From: Bacillota bacterium
GTDB lineage: Bacteria > Bacillota > Clostridia > Acetivibrionales > DSM-27016
Assembly: GCA_023390115.1 (NCBI GenBank)
Contig: JAEWDM010000007.1
Location: 66,665 to 130,664 of the forward strand
Length of the DNA stretch: 64,000 nt
Direction: 5' to 3'
The notes under the pieces: generated by a model
Seen by the model: the letters and a program-made list of their open reading frames with translations, nothing else
Databases searched by the model: none
What the model was told of the DNA's origin: nothing
Shown: positions 8,620 to 17,024 of the stretch, in pieces
Numbering within the stretch: the first letter of the stretch is position 1
Layout of the letters: every line of letters begins with the position of its first letter
Made by a program: the position numbers and the translations under genes

Positions 8620-9015
8620 ATGATAATCAACGACCCTAAAGGATTATACAGCATTAAGCTGGAAAGCGGAAAGAACGTTGTGTATGAGACACCCACCGGT
8701 CTTTGGACAAAAGATGATTACAAACAATACCACAGCCATTACGTAGAAAAGATCGGCCCTGCTTTAAAAGGCAAGAAATGGGGAATGGTTGCCGTGATGA
8801 AGGATTACAAAACTTCAAGCCTTACCGAGGAGTTAAATGCACACGCAGCCTGGCTGGAGAATAATGGCTGTGAAAAGGTCGCTATTGTGGTGGACAGTCC
8901 TATCGTTAAAATGCAGATGAACAAGGCGGGAGGCAGCAAAAAATTTGAACAGCAGGTATTTACAGACATTAACGAGGCGGAATCCTGGCTTACGTCAAAG
9001 GGCTTTTCGTTATAG
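8620..9015 (+). CDS. Small STAS/SpoIIAA-like (SEC14-type) protein
   Basis: A 131-aa soluble protein with alternating beta/alpha pattern: KNVVYETPTGLWT, GKKWGMVAVMKDY, AAWLENNGCEKVAIVVDS and a C-terminal FTDINEAESWLTSKGF. The last segment and overall layout resemble the STAS/SEC14-like family common in Firmicutes and proteobacteria, whose biochemical role is poorly known. GGAGG lies well placed before the ATG. It follows the chemoreceptor gene by 84 bp, so the two may be expressed together, which would fit a signalling role. The family call is by eye and moderate. Confidence 0.5.
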   Translation: MIINDPKGLYSIKLESGKNVVYETPTGLWTKDDYKQYHSHYVEKIGPALKGKKWGMVAVMKDYKTSSLTEELNAHAAWLENNGCEKVAIVVDSPIVKMQMNKAGGSKKFEQQVFTDINEAESWLTSKGFSL

Positions 9016-9028
9016 TGTGCATACTGTC

Positions 9029-9070
9029 GGGGATGCCTTTAGGAACAGAAATTTCCTGTTGGACATCCCC
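9029..9070. terminator. Stem-loop terminator after the STAS-like gene
   Basis: GGGGATG (9029-9035) pairs with CATCCCC (9064-9070). Inside, AGGAA pairs with TTCCT. On the plus strand TAAGATTTTT follows. It lies between convergent genes and may serve both. Confidence 0.65.
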
Positions 9071-9124
9071 TAAGATTTTTACCCGCTAAAACTGCTCATG
9101 CTTTTTAAAAGCTGCCAAGCTTTA

Positions 9125-9931
9125 TCAGCTCATTAACAGATCCCTGTCATTTCCTTGAACGATATCAAGCAGCAATAAAACTATAGCTACAAAATTAAAT
9201 ACATAAGAATTAATTTGAGGGAACCAGTAAAAAACCACGCATGAAAAAAGCAGCACTATTTTGGCATTTCTGAATACCCTTTTGGGTATAAGCCTTTGCT
9301 TTGCTTCCGGGATATTTAGAATGGGCCCCTTTTTAATTTCATCCAGATATCTGTTATATATTTTAGAGGATGCCTGCATTATATCCTCGCCATTTATTTC
9401 CTTACATTGATAGTACTCTATTATATATTTACACAGCTCACGGAAGCCTTTTTTGTTTTGGTATATAAACCTGTTAGCCAGCCCCGCTCTTGAATTTTCT
9501 CTGAAGATTATATTCAGAGAGCTGCTGATTTGTTCAAGTCTTTTATCCTTATTTCCTCCGTATAAGTATATTTTCCTGACTACATTATAAAAAAGCTCTA
9601 TTACATCATAATATAAGAAATCAGATTTTATATTCCCCGCAGAAGCCAGCTCTATGTAATTCATAAGCTGTCCATTGTTATTTGGATTTGTCAGGCTCTC
9701 CCTTGCCTTTTCCCAAATAAAAATTGCCAGCAAGGGCACTACTATCCCCAACATCATGGCACCTGCCGAAACCATCATGATAACACCCGGAACCCCTATC
9801 CATTGGCTTAATATGGAAAGCAGAGTAAAAGTAATAGTCGCCAATATAGCCATAATTGAGAACGGTAACACTCCCCATGTTTTAATCAAGGAATATTTGC
9901 GGATTTGCCTTAATAAATTGCTGCTGTCCAT
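9125..9931 (-). CDS. Unknown membrane protein with two hydrophobic hairpins
   Basis: A 268-aa protein I do not recognise. Two hydrophobic segments lie at about residues 20-45 and 50-75, and two near the C-terminus (about 220-240 and 243-260). A charged cytoplasmic-looking middle (about 80-215) is rich in Y, N, K and R. The layout is TM-TM-soluble-TM-TM. ATG at 9931 (MDSSNLLRQIRKYS) is chosen because GGAG lies 6 nt before it; the frame opens earlier without a ribosome site. It faces the STAS-like gene and stands alone. Confidence 0.65.
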   Translation of the reverse strand: MDSSNLLRQIRKYSLIKTWGVLPFSIMAILATITFTLLSILSQWIGVPGVIMMVSAGAMMLGIVVPLLAIFIWEKARESLTNPNNNGQLMNYIELASAGNIKSDFLYYDVIELFYNVVRKIYLYGGNKDKRLEQISSSLNIIFRENSRAGLANRFIYQNKKGFRELCKYIIEYYQCKEINGEDIMQASSKIYNRYLDEIKKGPILNIPEAKQRLIPKRVFRNAKIVLLFSCVVFYWFPQINSYVFNFVAIVLLLLDIVQGNDRDLLMS

Positions 9932-10121
9932 AGCCTGCTCCTTATCCGTTACATTCTTTAACATATTTATCAATAATTATAGATTAAAATTCATTTTTTG
10001 GCAATAAATTGTGGGCGGAAATATGCCATTCTTTTAACTAAGCGGCTCCGAAGGCCTACCCAAACTGAATTTATTTTGGTACAATTTAAAAAAACGTAAG
10101 GCCTAAAGGAGGTATAATTTA

Positions 10122-10439
10122 ATGGAGAATATTTCTAAAAAAATCAGTGAAATCAACCGTAAAATACAAGAGGATTTAAATGGCCTGCTGCCATTGAATG
10201 AGCTGATGGATGAGGCTTTCATGCAAAGCAGCAGCCGTTTCAAAAGCTTTGACGACATGCTGGATAACTGCGGATATACAGTGGAAACAGAGCAGGACTT
10301 CATAAATATCCCCGAAGCAGAGTGGGATTTGTTTATAAAAAATAATACGTCGTTTGATAACTGGAACGAGATGCAGCAAAAGGCAGCAGATGAATATACC
10401 TATAAAAAGCTGAAGGAAGCAGGGTTTGAAAGGTTTTAG
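10122..10439 (+). CDS. Small acidic helical protein, unknown
   Basis: This 105-aa soluble protein is predicted mostly helical from its pattern. It is rich in E, D, N and aromatic residues (EAEWDLFIKNNTSFDNWNEM) and has no Cys motif, signal or membrane segment. A strong site, AAAGGAGG, lies before the ATG and a clear terminator follows, so it is a genuine single-gene unit. I do not recognise a family. Confidence 0.65.
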   Translation: MENISKKISEINRKIQEDLNGLLPLNELMDEAFMQSSSRFKSFDDMLDNCGYTVETEQDFINIPEAEWDLFIKNNTSFDNWNEMQQKAADEYTYKKLKEAGFERF

Positions 10440-10456
10440 ACAAAACCCGCGCCTGC

Positions 10457-10490
10457 AAAAAAGAGGTAATCTTAAGATCACCTCTTTTTT
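10457..10490. terminator. Bidirectional terminator between converging genes
   Basis: An A-run followed by AAGAGGT, a short loop and ACCTCTTTTTT forms a symmetrical A-stem-T hairpin. It can terminate both the small plus-strand gene and the minus-strand malic enzyme gene. Confidence 0.88.
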
Positions 10491-10526
10491 ACAAGGAATA
10501 TGTTCTTTATTGCTTTAATTATGCTT

Positions 10527-11699
10527 TTACAGCCTTGCAACTCCTGTATCCTTCGCAGCTTTTGCTACAGCCTTGGCAACTGCCGCCCCTACTCTTGAAT
10601 CAAACGGAGCAGGTATTACATACTCGGGCTTTAATTCCTCTTCTGTAATAAGTGATGCTATAGCCTCAGCAGCGGCTATTTTCATTGCATCGTTTATGTC
10701 GCTCGCCCTTACATCAAGAGCACCTCTGAATATTCCGGGGAATGCCAGCACGTTGTTAATCTGGTTTGCAAAATCCGAACGGCCTGTGCCCACAACACTC
10801 GCCCCCGCTGCTAATGCTTCATCAGGCATAATTTCAGGAGTAGGATTTGCCATAGCAAATATTATGGGGTCCTTAGCCATAGCCTTAACCATGTCAACAG
10901 TAACCATTCCGGGTGCGGATAAACCGATGAACACATCCGCGCCAACCAGAACATCCTTTAAGGAACCCTTTTTAATCTGGAGATTGGATATTTTAGCCAT
11001 TTCCGCCTTCTCTGCGTTCAGGTTATCTCTTCCCTCATAGATGGCACCCTTTGTGTCGCACAGTATAACCTTTTTGAGCCCCATGCTCATAAGAAGCTTG
11101 GTTACAGCTATTCCTGCCGCCCCTGAACCGTTTACAACAACCTCAATTTCGTTTATGTCCTTTTTAGTCAGCTTTAATGCGTTAAGCATCGCGGCAACCG
11201 TTACTACCGCAGTACCGTGCTGGTCGTCATGGAATATGGGAATATCGCATTCTTCCTTGAGCCTTCTCTCAATTTCAAAGCACCTGGGAGCGGATATGTC
11301 CTCCAGATTAACTCCCCCAAAGCTTCCTGCAAGAAGCTTTACAGTGTTTACTATGTCGTCTACGCTTTTTGACCTTATGCACAGGGGAAAAGCATCAACA
11401 TCTCCAAAGGTTTTAAACAACACACATTTTCCTTCCATAACAGGCATCCCCGCTTCGGGCCCGATATCTCCCAAGCCCAGAACTGCCGTACCGTCGGTAA
11501 CTACTGCCACAAGGTTCCATCTCCTTGTGTATTCGTAGGAAAGATTTACATCCTTGCTTATAGCAAGGCAAGGCTCTGCTACTCCCGGAGTATATGCTAA
11601 AGATAAATCTCTTTTATCAGCCACAGGCACCTTGCTTATTACCTCCAGCTTACCCTTCCATTCTCCGTGCAGTTTTAATGATTCTTCTTGAATAGTCAT
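10527..11699 (-). CDS. Malic enzyme (malate dehydrogenase, decarboxylating)
   Basis: A 390-aa enzyme converting malate to pyruvate and CO2 with NAD(P)+. Family motifs are SLAYTPGVAEPCLAI at the N-terminus, TDGTAVLGLGDIGP, the metal-binding FHDDQHGTAVVT, the dinucleotide motif VVNGSGAAGIAV and MANPTPEIMPDEA. The short length (no phosphotransacetylase-like C-terminal domain) matches the small bacterial malic enzymes of Firmicutes. Cofactor preference cannot be told from sequence by eye. GGGAGGG precedes the ATG. Single-gene unit with a terminator downstream. Confidence 0.93.
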   Translation of the reverse strand: MTIQEESLKLHGEWKGKLEVISKVPVADKRDLSLAYTPGVAEPCLAISKDVNLSYEYTRRWNLVAVVTDGTAVLGLGDIGPEAGMPVMEGKCVLFKTFGDVDAFPLCIRSKSVDDIVNTVKLLAGSFGGVNLEDISAPRCFEIERRLKEECDIPIFHDDQHGTAVVTVAAMLNALKLTKKDINEIEVVVNGSGAAGIAVTKLLMSMGLKKVILCDTKGAIYEGRDNLNAEKAEMAKISNLQIKKGSLKDVLVGADVFIGLSAPGMVTVDMVKAMAKDPIIFAMANPTPEIMPDEALAAGASVVGTGRSDFANQINNVLAFPGIFRGALDVRASDINDAMKIAAAEAIASLITEEELKPEYVIPAPFDSRVGAAVAKAVAKAAKDTGVARL

Positions 11700-11899
11700 A
11701 ATAACCCTCCCAATTTTAATATTAACTACAAACTTTTATATAGTTTTTTAAGTAACAGGTATTGTTACATATATATTGTTAAAAAATATACAATCTATAT
11801 TATAGCACATAGGCTGCGGATTTCAAGCTAAATTTTATGTCTTTTAAACCAATAAATCAAGCCCTTAAAGGCTTAAGCTGTTTTGCCGCAATGTTTTTA

Positions 11900-11937
11900 A
11901 TTAAATAACCCGCATAAATCAGAATCTATGCGGGTTT
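11900..11937 (-). terminator. Terminator of the coaX unit
   Basis: Minus strand: AACCCGCATA, 10-nt loop, TATGCGGGTT, then ATTTAATTAAAAAC. A perfect 10-bp stem directly after coaX. Confidence 0.8.
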
Positions 11938-11944
11938 AAAACGT

Positions 11945-12712
11945 TCACCTGTTTTTTTCATATATAAGCCTTAAGCCTTCCATGGTAAGAAAGCCGTTAA
12001 TTTCATCTATAGCGGGAGTTTCACTTGCAATGTATCTTGCAAGCCCGCCCGTAGCTATTACCTTTATGCCGCTCTCCTTCATTTCCCTTTTCATACGGTT
12101 TACAATGTAGTCCACCTGACCCACATATCCGTATATTATCCCCGACTGCATACTGACTACGGTGTTTCGTCCTATCAAATTCTCGGGCTTGGTGAGCTCT
12201 ATCCGCGGAAGCTTTGCAGCCTTCTGAAAAAGAGCTTCGGCGGAAATCTTAACCCCCGCGCAAATTACTCCCCCAAGAAAATCTCCTCTTGAAGATATTG
12301 CACTGAATGTGGTAGCCGTGCCAAAATCAACTACGATAAGAGGCCCCCCATATATTTCATATGCCGCTACCGCATTTACTATTCTGTCTGCCCCAACCTC
12401 ACGGGGATTTTCATATTTTATATTAATTCCTGTTTTTAACCCCGGCCCGACATTAATAGGGTCTACCTTAAAATATTTCTTTATAGCATGCTCCAGCGAG
12501 TACATTATAGGCGGAACCACCGAGGCAATGATGACAGCCTCAATATTGCCGGGCTTAAGCCCTTCACTGTTGAAAAGATTCAACATGAACATTCCGAATT
12601 CGTCTGAGGTCTTTTCCTTATCCGTACTCATTCTCCAATGGCACAACAGCTTCCTTTCCTCATAAACCCCCAAAACGATGTTTGTATTTCCTACGTCCAT
12701 TACTAAAATCAT
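11945..12712 (-). CDS. coaX: Type III pantothenate kinase
   Basis: A 255-aa kinase for the first step of coenzyme A synthesis. The ASKHA phosphate-binding motif DVGNTNIVLGVY is at the N-terminus. GADRIVNAVAAYEIYGGP and VVDFGTATTFSAIS carry the pantothenate and second phosphate loops, and GGLARYIA lies near the end. Length is typical. Its ATG overlaps the TGA of the upstream low-complexity gene (ATGA), so translation is coupled. A strong terminator follows. birA, an amidohydrolase and the low-complexity gene lie upstream on the same strand. Confidence 0.96.
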   Translation of the reverse strand: MILVMDVGNTNIVLGVYEERKLLCHWRMSTDKEKTSDEFGMFMLNLFNSEGLKPGNIEAVIIASVVPPIMYSLEHAIKKYFKVDPINVGPGLKTGINIKYENPREVGADRIVNAVAAYEIYGGPLIVVDFGTATTFSAISSRGDFLGGVICAGVKISAEALFQKAAKLPRIELTKPENLIGRNTVVSMQSGIIYGYVGQVDYIVNRMKREMKESGIKVIATGGLARYIASETPAIDEINGFLTMEGLRLIYEKNR

Positions 12713-13203
12713 AGTCCAAGTCTCATGCTCCTTATTTCTTTTATCTCCAGCTCTATTTCCTTTTCAATTCTCATTATATCAGCTTTTATATCTTCAGCCG
12801 TTTCCACGGCTCTTATTCTGTTGCTGTTGAATCTGGAGGCTGAGCTCTGATGAGAATAGCCTTGCCTTGAACCGTTCTCTCTCTGAAAGCTTCTGCTCTG
12901 GCTGTTATCTCTTCCGTAGGCGTTATCCCTCTCCCTGCCCCGGCCGCTGTCCTTATTCCGGTTATTCTCCTGCAGGTGAGCGTTATCATGGCTGCGGGAG
13001 CCGTCCTTTGTATTGCTGTTATCCCTGCCGCGGGCATTATCCTTTACATAGCCGCCCTCCTTAGAGGGTAAAGCCTCACGAGCCGCACTTCCTTCCCTGT
13101 TATGGCTCTGCCCTTGATTATTCTTAAACCCTCTGCTTTGAAATCCACCCTGATAATTGCTCCGCTTCTGGTTTTCATGGCCCGTGCTCTGTCCCTTTTG
13201 CAC
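12709..13203 (-). CDS. Low-complexity Arg/Gly/Asn/Ser-rich protein upstream of coaX
   Basis: This 164-aa protein is dominated by imperfect repeats of the kind GRDNS, GRERDN, KDGSRSHDN and QSRSF, with many R, G, N, S, D and Q and almost no hydrophobic residues until a charged C-terminal helix (about the last 35 residues, IKADIMRIEKEIELEIKEIR). Such composition suggests a disordered, possibly nucleic-acid-binding protein; no family is recognised. GTG at 13203 has GGGGGG 7 nt upstream and is preferred over the ATG at 13242, which lacks a ribosome site. It overlaps coaX by 4 nt. Confidence 0.6.
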   Translation of the reverse strand: MQKGQSTGHENQKRSNYQGGFQSRGFKNNQGQSHNREGSAAREALPSKEGGYVKDNARGRDNSNTKDGSRSHDNAHLQENNRNKDSGRGRERDNAYGRDNSQSRSFQRENGSRQGYSHQSSASRFNSNRIRAVETAEDIKADIMRIEKEIELEIKEIRSMRLGL

Positions 13204-13304
13204 TATATATCCCCCCTTGTAATCACCATTATTATATAACATGGTGACTCTGATGATACACTATTTTATATTTTCTACTTAAAAGACAAAATTGTCAATG
13301 AAAT

Positions 13305-14096
13305 TTATTCAAGCCCAAGCAGCCTTCCGGCATTTTCGCCAAGTATACCCTTTTCAGCAAAGTCCTCAAGCCTAAAGCCTTTAAGCTTTTCAATCTCATC
13401 CTTCTGCACACACCATGGCGAATCTGTACCGAAAAGAATCCTGCCGTGCCCGTGCTCTCTTATAATCCTGTTTATCTGGCTGTCATGGCCCCTTCCAAGG
13501 CTAAAAGAGGTATCAAAAAATACCTCTGTCCCAACCAGGAATTTTTCAACACCGTCCCAGCAGTCATAGCCTCCCATATGCGCGGCCACTATCTTGCCGC
13601 CGGGGAAGTCCGCCGCGACCCGCGCGAGCCTGTCAGGAGTGCAGTGGTAAGGCTCGGGAAGGCCTATATCCACGCCCGCATGAAATACCACAATCATATC
13701 AAGCTCAAAAGCCTTTTGATATATGGCATACATTTTTTTGTCGTCAACATAAAACTCCTGATAGTCGGGATGGAATTTTATTCCCTTTATCCCCAATCTC
13801 TTTATCCTGTCAAGCTCGTGCTTCCATTCCCCGAAATCGGGGTGTATGCTTCCAAAGGCTATTATTCCCTCATGCTGTATGCCAACGGACCAGTTATTTA
13901 TTTTCACAGTCTGAGATGGCTTTGTGGCAATGGAAAGCACCACGGAATAGTCAACCCCTGCCCTTTTCATGGACTCCTTAACATCTGCTACCGTTCCATT
14001 GAGCTTTGCCGCAATACCGCACCTTTCCGCCAGCTTTGGAACTGCTTGTGCCGCCACGCTGTCGTCAAAGCAGTGCGTATGAAAGTCAATAATCAT
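13305..14096 (-). CDS. Amidohydrolase-family metal-dependent hydrolase (ACMSD-like TIM barrel)
   Basis: A 263-aa protein of the amidohydrolase-2 group. Metal ligands are visible in order: IDFHTHCF at the N-terminus, IKFHPDYQEF in the middle, VVFHAGVDIG, IVAAHMGGYDCW and the late acidic ligand in ILFGTDSPW. Members hydrolyse or decarboxylate small substrates; this one's substrate is unknown. ATG at 14096 follows GGGGG; an upstream TTG in frame has no better site. It sits between birA and the low-complexity/coaX pair on the same strand. Confidence 0.85.
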   Translation of the reverse strand: MIIDFHTHCFDDSVAAQAVPKLAERCGIAAKLNGTVADVKESMKRAGVDYSVVLSIATKPSQTVKINNWSVGIQHEGIIAFGSIHPDFGEWKHELDRIKRLGIKGIKFHPDYQEFYVDDKKMYAIYQKAFELDMIVVFHAGVDIGLPEPYHCTPDRLARVAADFPGGKIVAAHMGGYDCWDGVEKFLVGTEVFFDTSFSLGRGHDSQINRIIREHGHGRILFGTDSPWCVQKDEIEKLKGFRLEDFAEKGILGENAGRLLGLE

Positions 14097-14199
14097 TATA
14101 GTGCCCCCGCTTCGTTCGTTCTCTTGCAAAGACCATTGTTTCTTAAAATAAAGGGCGCTCGCTTTTTTATTAAAAAGAGCCCGCTTTTATTAAAAAGCG

Positions 14200-15231
14200 C
14201 TATGCATATCCCAAAAGCCCTCTTACAGATACCTCGCCCGACATCACCTCTCGTATAATACCGTCTTCGCAAGCTATTATAAGCCTTCCGTCCGCCGTAA
14301 TGTCCGTTGCAACGCCTACCAGCTCGCGTCCCTTCATTGCCGCCTTTACCGTTCTTCCTATTGTTACCGAATATTTTTTCCACTCATCCACTATTTGCTT
14401 TGCTTCACGGGCATATGCTTCTTCATTTCCGGTATTTAACCGTTCATATATCACATCAAGCTCAGCCAGTATGCCTCTAATTATATTTTTTCTTGAAAAC
14501 TCCTTTTTTGATTCCCCTGCTTTTCCTTCTCCGCAGCATTCCTTGAGAGAACCGGCTATTTCCCTTAAAGCCTCGGGGAAATCCTCCATATCATGATTTA
14601 CATTTATCCCTATTCCCAGTACTAAAAAATTTATTCGCTCTATCTCGCAGTTCATCTCTGTCAATATTCCGCACACCTTTTTACTTTTAAGCAAAACATC
14701 ATTGGGCCACTTTATACCCGGCTTTACAAGGCATTCCCGCTCTATGGCCTTTGCAACGGCAACCGAAGCCGCCAGAGTCATTATTTGAATGTCCTCGGGA
14801 GCTATTAAAGGCCGGAGCACTATCGACATCCATATACCCTTTTTATGAGCGGAGCTCCATCCTCTTCCGAGCCTGCCCCTTCCCGCCGTCTGAGCTTCGG
14901 CTATCACAGCCGTTCCATCCGCACAGCCTTCCGCAGCAATAAGCTTGGCATATGTATTGGTTGAGTCAATCTCATTAAAGTACTTTATATCCTTCCCCAC
15001 TACCCGGGTTTCAAGCCTGTGGCCTATCTCATAGGCGCTGATAACCTCGGGCCCTTCGCACAGCCTGTATCCCTTTTTAGAGGATGACTCTATTATATAC
15101 CCTTGAGACTTCAGTTCATTAATATACTTCCAAACGGCAGTCCTCGATACCCCCAACTGCCCGCTTAAGGCCTCTCCGGACACGTATGATCCCATATTTG
15201 CCTTTAATTTATTCAATACTTTGTACTTCAC
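14200..15231 (-). CDS. birA: Bifunctional biotin-protein ligase / biotin operon repressor
   Basis: A 343-aa cytoplasmic protein that makes biotinyl-AMP, biotinylates carboxylases and represses biotin genes. Residues about 1-65 form an HTH_11 winged helix (SGEALSGQLGVSRTAVWKYI), so this is the DNA-binding class. The ligase part has EIDSTNTYA, the biotinyl-AMP loop GRGRLGRGW, KWPNDVLL and GIGINVNH, then the C-terminal SH3-like domain. GTG at 15231 has GGAGAG 8 nt upstream and gives the normal N-terminus; a TTG six codons earlier is less likely. The matching operator lies before bioY in this window. Between this gene and the amidohydrolase is 103 bp without features. Confidence 0.95.
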   Translation of the reverse strand: MKYKVLNKLKANMGSYVSGEALSGQLGVSRTAVWKYINELKSQGYIIESSSKKGYRLCEGPEVISAYEIGHRLETRVVGKDIKYFNEIDSTNTYAKLIAAEGCADGTAVIAEAQTAGRGRLGRGWSSAHKKGIWMSIVLRPLIAPEDIQIMTLAASVAVAKAIERECLVKPGIKWPNDVLLKSKKVCGILTEMNCEIERINFLVLGIGINVNHDMEDFPEALREIAGSLKECCGEGKAGESKKEFSRKNIIRGILAELDVIYERLNTGNEEAYAREAKQIVDEWKKYSVTIGRTVKAAMKGRELVGVATDITADGRLIIACEDGIIREVMSGEVSVRGLLGYA

Positions 15232-15299
15232 ACTCGTTATTCTCTCCAATGATAGTGTTTTATTTTAAAGCACCTTCCATAAAGCTTTATCGGCCCTAT

Positions 15300-15932
15300 T
15301 TACAACAAATACATGCCCAGATCGGGTATTTTTACAATATGCCTCTTTTCCCCATTATCCTTAAAAAACACCGCTATTCCCTTGGCGTCATCTTCAATTT
15401 TTGTCAATCTCCCCTCATCGGCAAGCTTTGAGTAGAAGCAATATAAAAGAGCCTCGCTGAAATTCTCACACCGGTCCTTACAGGTCTCAATAATATTATT
15501 TACATAAAGGTCCTCAGAGCTGCTATATAAAATAGGAGAATCAAGCCTTTTATCAACAACCTTTATGCTTTCAGGCATTACAGTGCTTTCAATAAGGCAC
15601 TCAGGCATTCTGTAAGAGCCCAGAACATACTTTTCAGCAGGAACTATTGAATTCAGGAATAGCCGCATAGCCTTATCCCATTCCAGCCTCAGCTCATAAA
15701 GCCAGCTATCGGCTATCAGGCACCTATCCTCAGGCAGCTCAAGCTTTATGCATCTCATACCGCAGCCTTCACGGTCCGGCGTGTTGTCCCGCGGATTTAG
15801 AAGCGCAGATATAAAATTCCTGCTTTCCCCGTCAAAGATTATGCTCTTGCTCCACCACTTTGAAAGCTTAAGCCCGCATTCAACTATATTCTCTACCTCA
15901 TCCACAGGCACATATAAATAAACCTCAATCAT
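15300..15932 (-). CDS. Conserved-looking protein of unknown function
   Basis: A 210-aa soluble protein starting MIEVYLYVPVDEVENIVECG and containing GCGMRCIKLELPEDRCLIAD, KYVLGSYRMPECLIES and a C-terminal IVKIPDLGMYLL. The pattern is mixed alpha/beta. It is acidic, has several Cys without a metal-ligand spacing, and no signal or membrane segment. GGAGG precedes the ATG. The early part resembles an ADP-ribosyl/RNA-phosphotransferase-like layout only loosely, so I make no functional call. It is transcribed toward birA from 68 bp away and may be in the same unit. Confidence 0.6.
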   Translation of the reverse strand: MIEVYLYVPVDEVENIVECGLKLSKWWSKSIIFDGESRNFISALLNPRDNTPDREGCGMRCIKLELPEDRCLIADSWLYELRLEWDKAMRLFLNSIVPAEKYVLGSYRMPECLIESTVMPESIKVVDKRLDSPILYSSSEDLYVNNIIETCKDRCENFSEALLYCFYSKLADEGRLTKIEDDAKGIAVFFKDNGEKRHIVKIPDLGMYLL

Positions 15933-16140
15933 ATTCTACCTCCGGCAAGTCCAAGCATACCTTGACCTATATAAATTGCTTACCGTCGCTGTCAAGTTGC
16001 ATAAGGCATTGTAAGCCTTTCTAAATTGGCATATTTATGGATATTATATCATAAAAATTTTCCGCAAGCGATACGCTAACAAAATAGATTTTTTTGCAGC
16101 AAAAGTAATTTAAGCAATATATTTTATTTATTTACATATA

Positions 16141-16638
16141 TTACTTAAAATCCAATTTTCCGTATAATTTTACCCCGTCTCTGTCTCCGCATCCGTCTAT
16201 AAGCTTATTTATGTCGGCACCATATATCCGGGGACAATCATAAATATCCCTAAAGGGTATAAGCACAAACGCCCTTTTGAGCATTTGGGGATGAGGTATT
16301 TTAAGACATGGCAAATTTATTTTTTTATCTCCATAAATAAGCATATCAATATCCATAGTCCTCGGCCCCCAGTGGATTTCCCTTGTTCTGCCCATCCTGT
16401 CCTCAACCCCTTGCAGCTTGCCGAGCAGCTCTAAAGGCTCAATATCCGTTGTGGCTGCCATAACCATATTGAGAAACCGATCCTGCTCCAAATAACCTAC
16501 AGGCTCGGTTTCGTACACATGTGAAAGTCTTTCGGTATTAAGTCCCCCAATATCAGAAATATATTGCACGGCAGTTCTCAAATTATTTTCCCTTTCACCT
16601 AAATTAGACCCAAGCGCAAGATAAACCTTATGTCCCAT
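16141..16638 (-). CDS. folK: HPPK: 2-amino-4-hydroxy-6-hydroxymethyldihydropteridine diphosphokinase
   Basis: A 165-aa folate pathway enzyme that pyrophosphorylates hydroxymethyl-dihydropterin. Motifs: YLALGSNLGERENNL, VYETEPVGYLEQDRFLNMV, the ATP/Mg motif GRTREIHWGPRTMDIDMLIYG and LKIPHPQMLKRAFVLIPF. Last gene of folP-folB-folK; its start overlaps the end of folB by 11 nt, with GAGGAG upstream. An AT-rich hairpin (AAGTAATATAT/ATATATTGCTT) overlaps its stop region and may act as a weak terminator. The 208 bp between folK and the upstream edge of the unknown gene at 15932 hold nothing else I can name. Confidence 0.96.
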   Translation of the reverse strand: MGHKVYLALGSNLGERENNLRTAVQYISDIGGLNTERLSHVYETEPVGYLEQDRFLNMVMAATTDIEPLELLGKLQGVEDRMGRTREIHWGPRTMDIDMLIYGDKKINLPCLKIPHPQMLKRAFVLIPFRDIYDCPRIYGADINKLIDGCGDRDGVKLYGKLDFK

Positions 16639-16996
16639 CCCTGCTCCTCACCACTTCCACCCCCGCCCAATCAAGCTTTCCTCCTATGGGAGCCTGGGGC
16701 TTCATTACACGCACCGTAATTTTTTCTACTTCTTCATATACCGACAATATTTCCCGGGAAATTTTGTCGGCCAGTCTTTCAATAAGTCGAAATTTATTTG
16801 TTTTATTAATATTTTCAATAATTTCGTATACCCCGGAATAATCAACGGTATCCTCCAGATTATCACTTTCACAGGCCTTGCGCAGGTCGCAAAGCATTTC
16901 AACATCTATTAAAAAATTCTGTCCCGCTTGCTGTTCTTCGGGAAGTACGCCATGATAGGCATAAAAGCTCATGTTTTTTAATACAATTTTATCCAA
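16628..16996 (-). CDS. folB: Dihydroneopterin aldolase
   Basis: A 122-aa enzyme cleaving dihydroneopterin to hydroxymethyl-dihydropterin and glycolaldehyde. Family motifs are KNMSFYAYHGVLPEEQ, VDYSGVYEII, RLIERLADKI and the C-terminal VRVMKPQAPIGG. Length is typical. The start is TTG at 16996, supported by GGGAG 8 nt upstream and by the standard N-terminus; no ATG or GTG fits. Second in the folP-folB-folK unit. Confidence 0.95.
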   Translation of the reverse strand: MDKIVLKNMSFYAYHGVLPEEQQAGQNFLIDVEMLCDLRKACESDNLEDTVDYSGVYEIIENINKTNKFRLIERLADKISREILSVYEEVEKITVRVMKPQAPIGGKLDWAGVEVVRSRDGT

Positions 16997-17024
16997 TTTC
17001 TACACTCCCAGTTTCAACATTATG

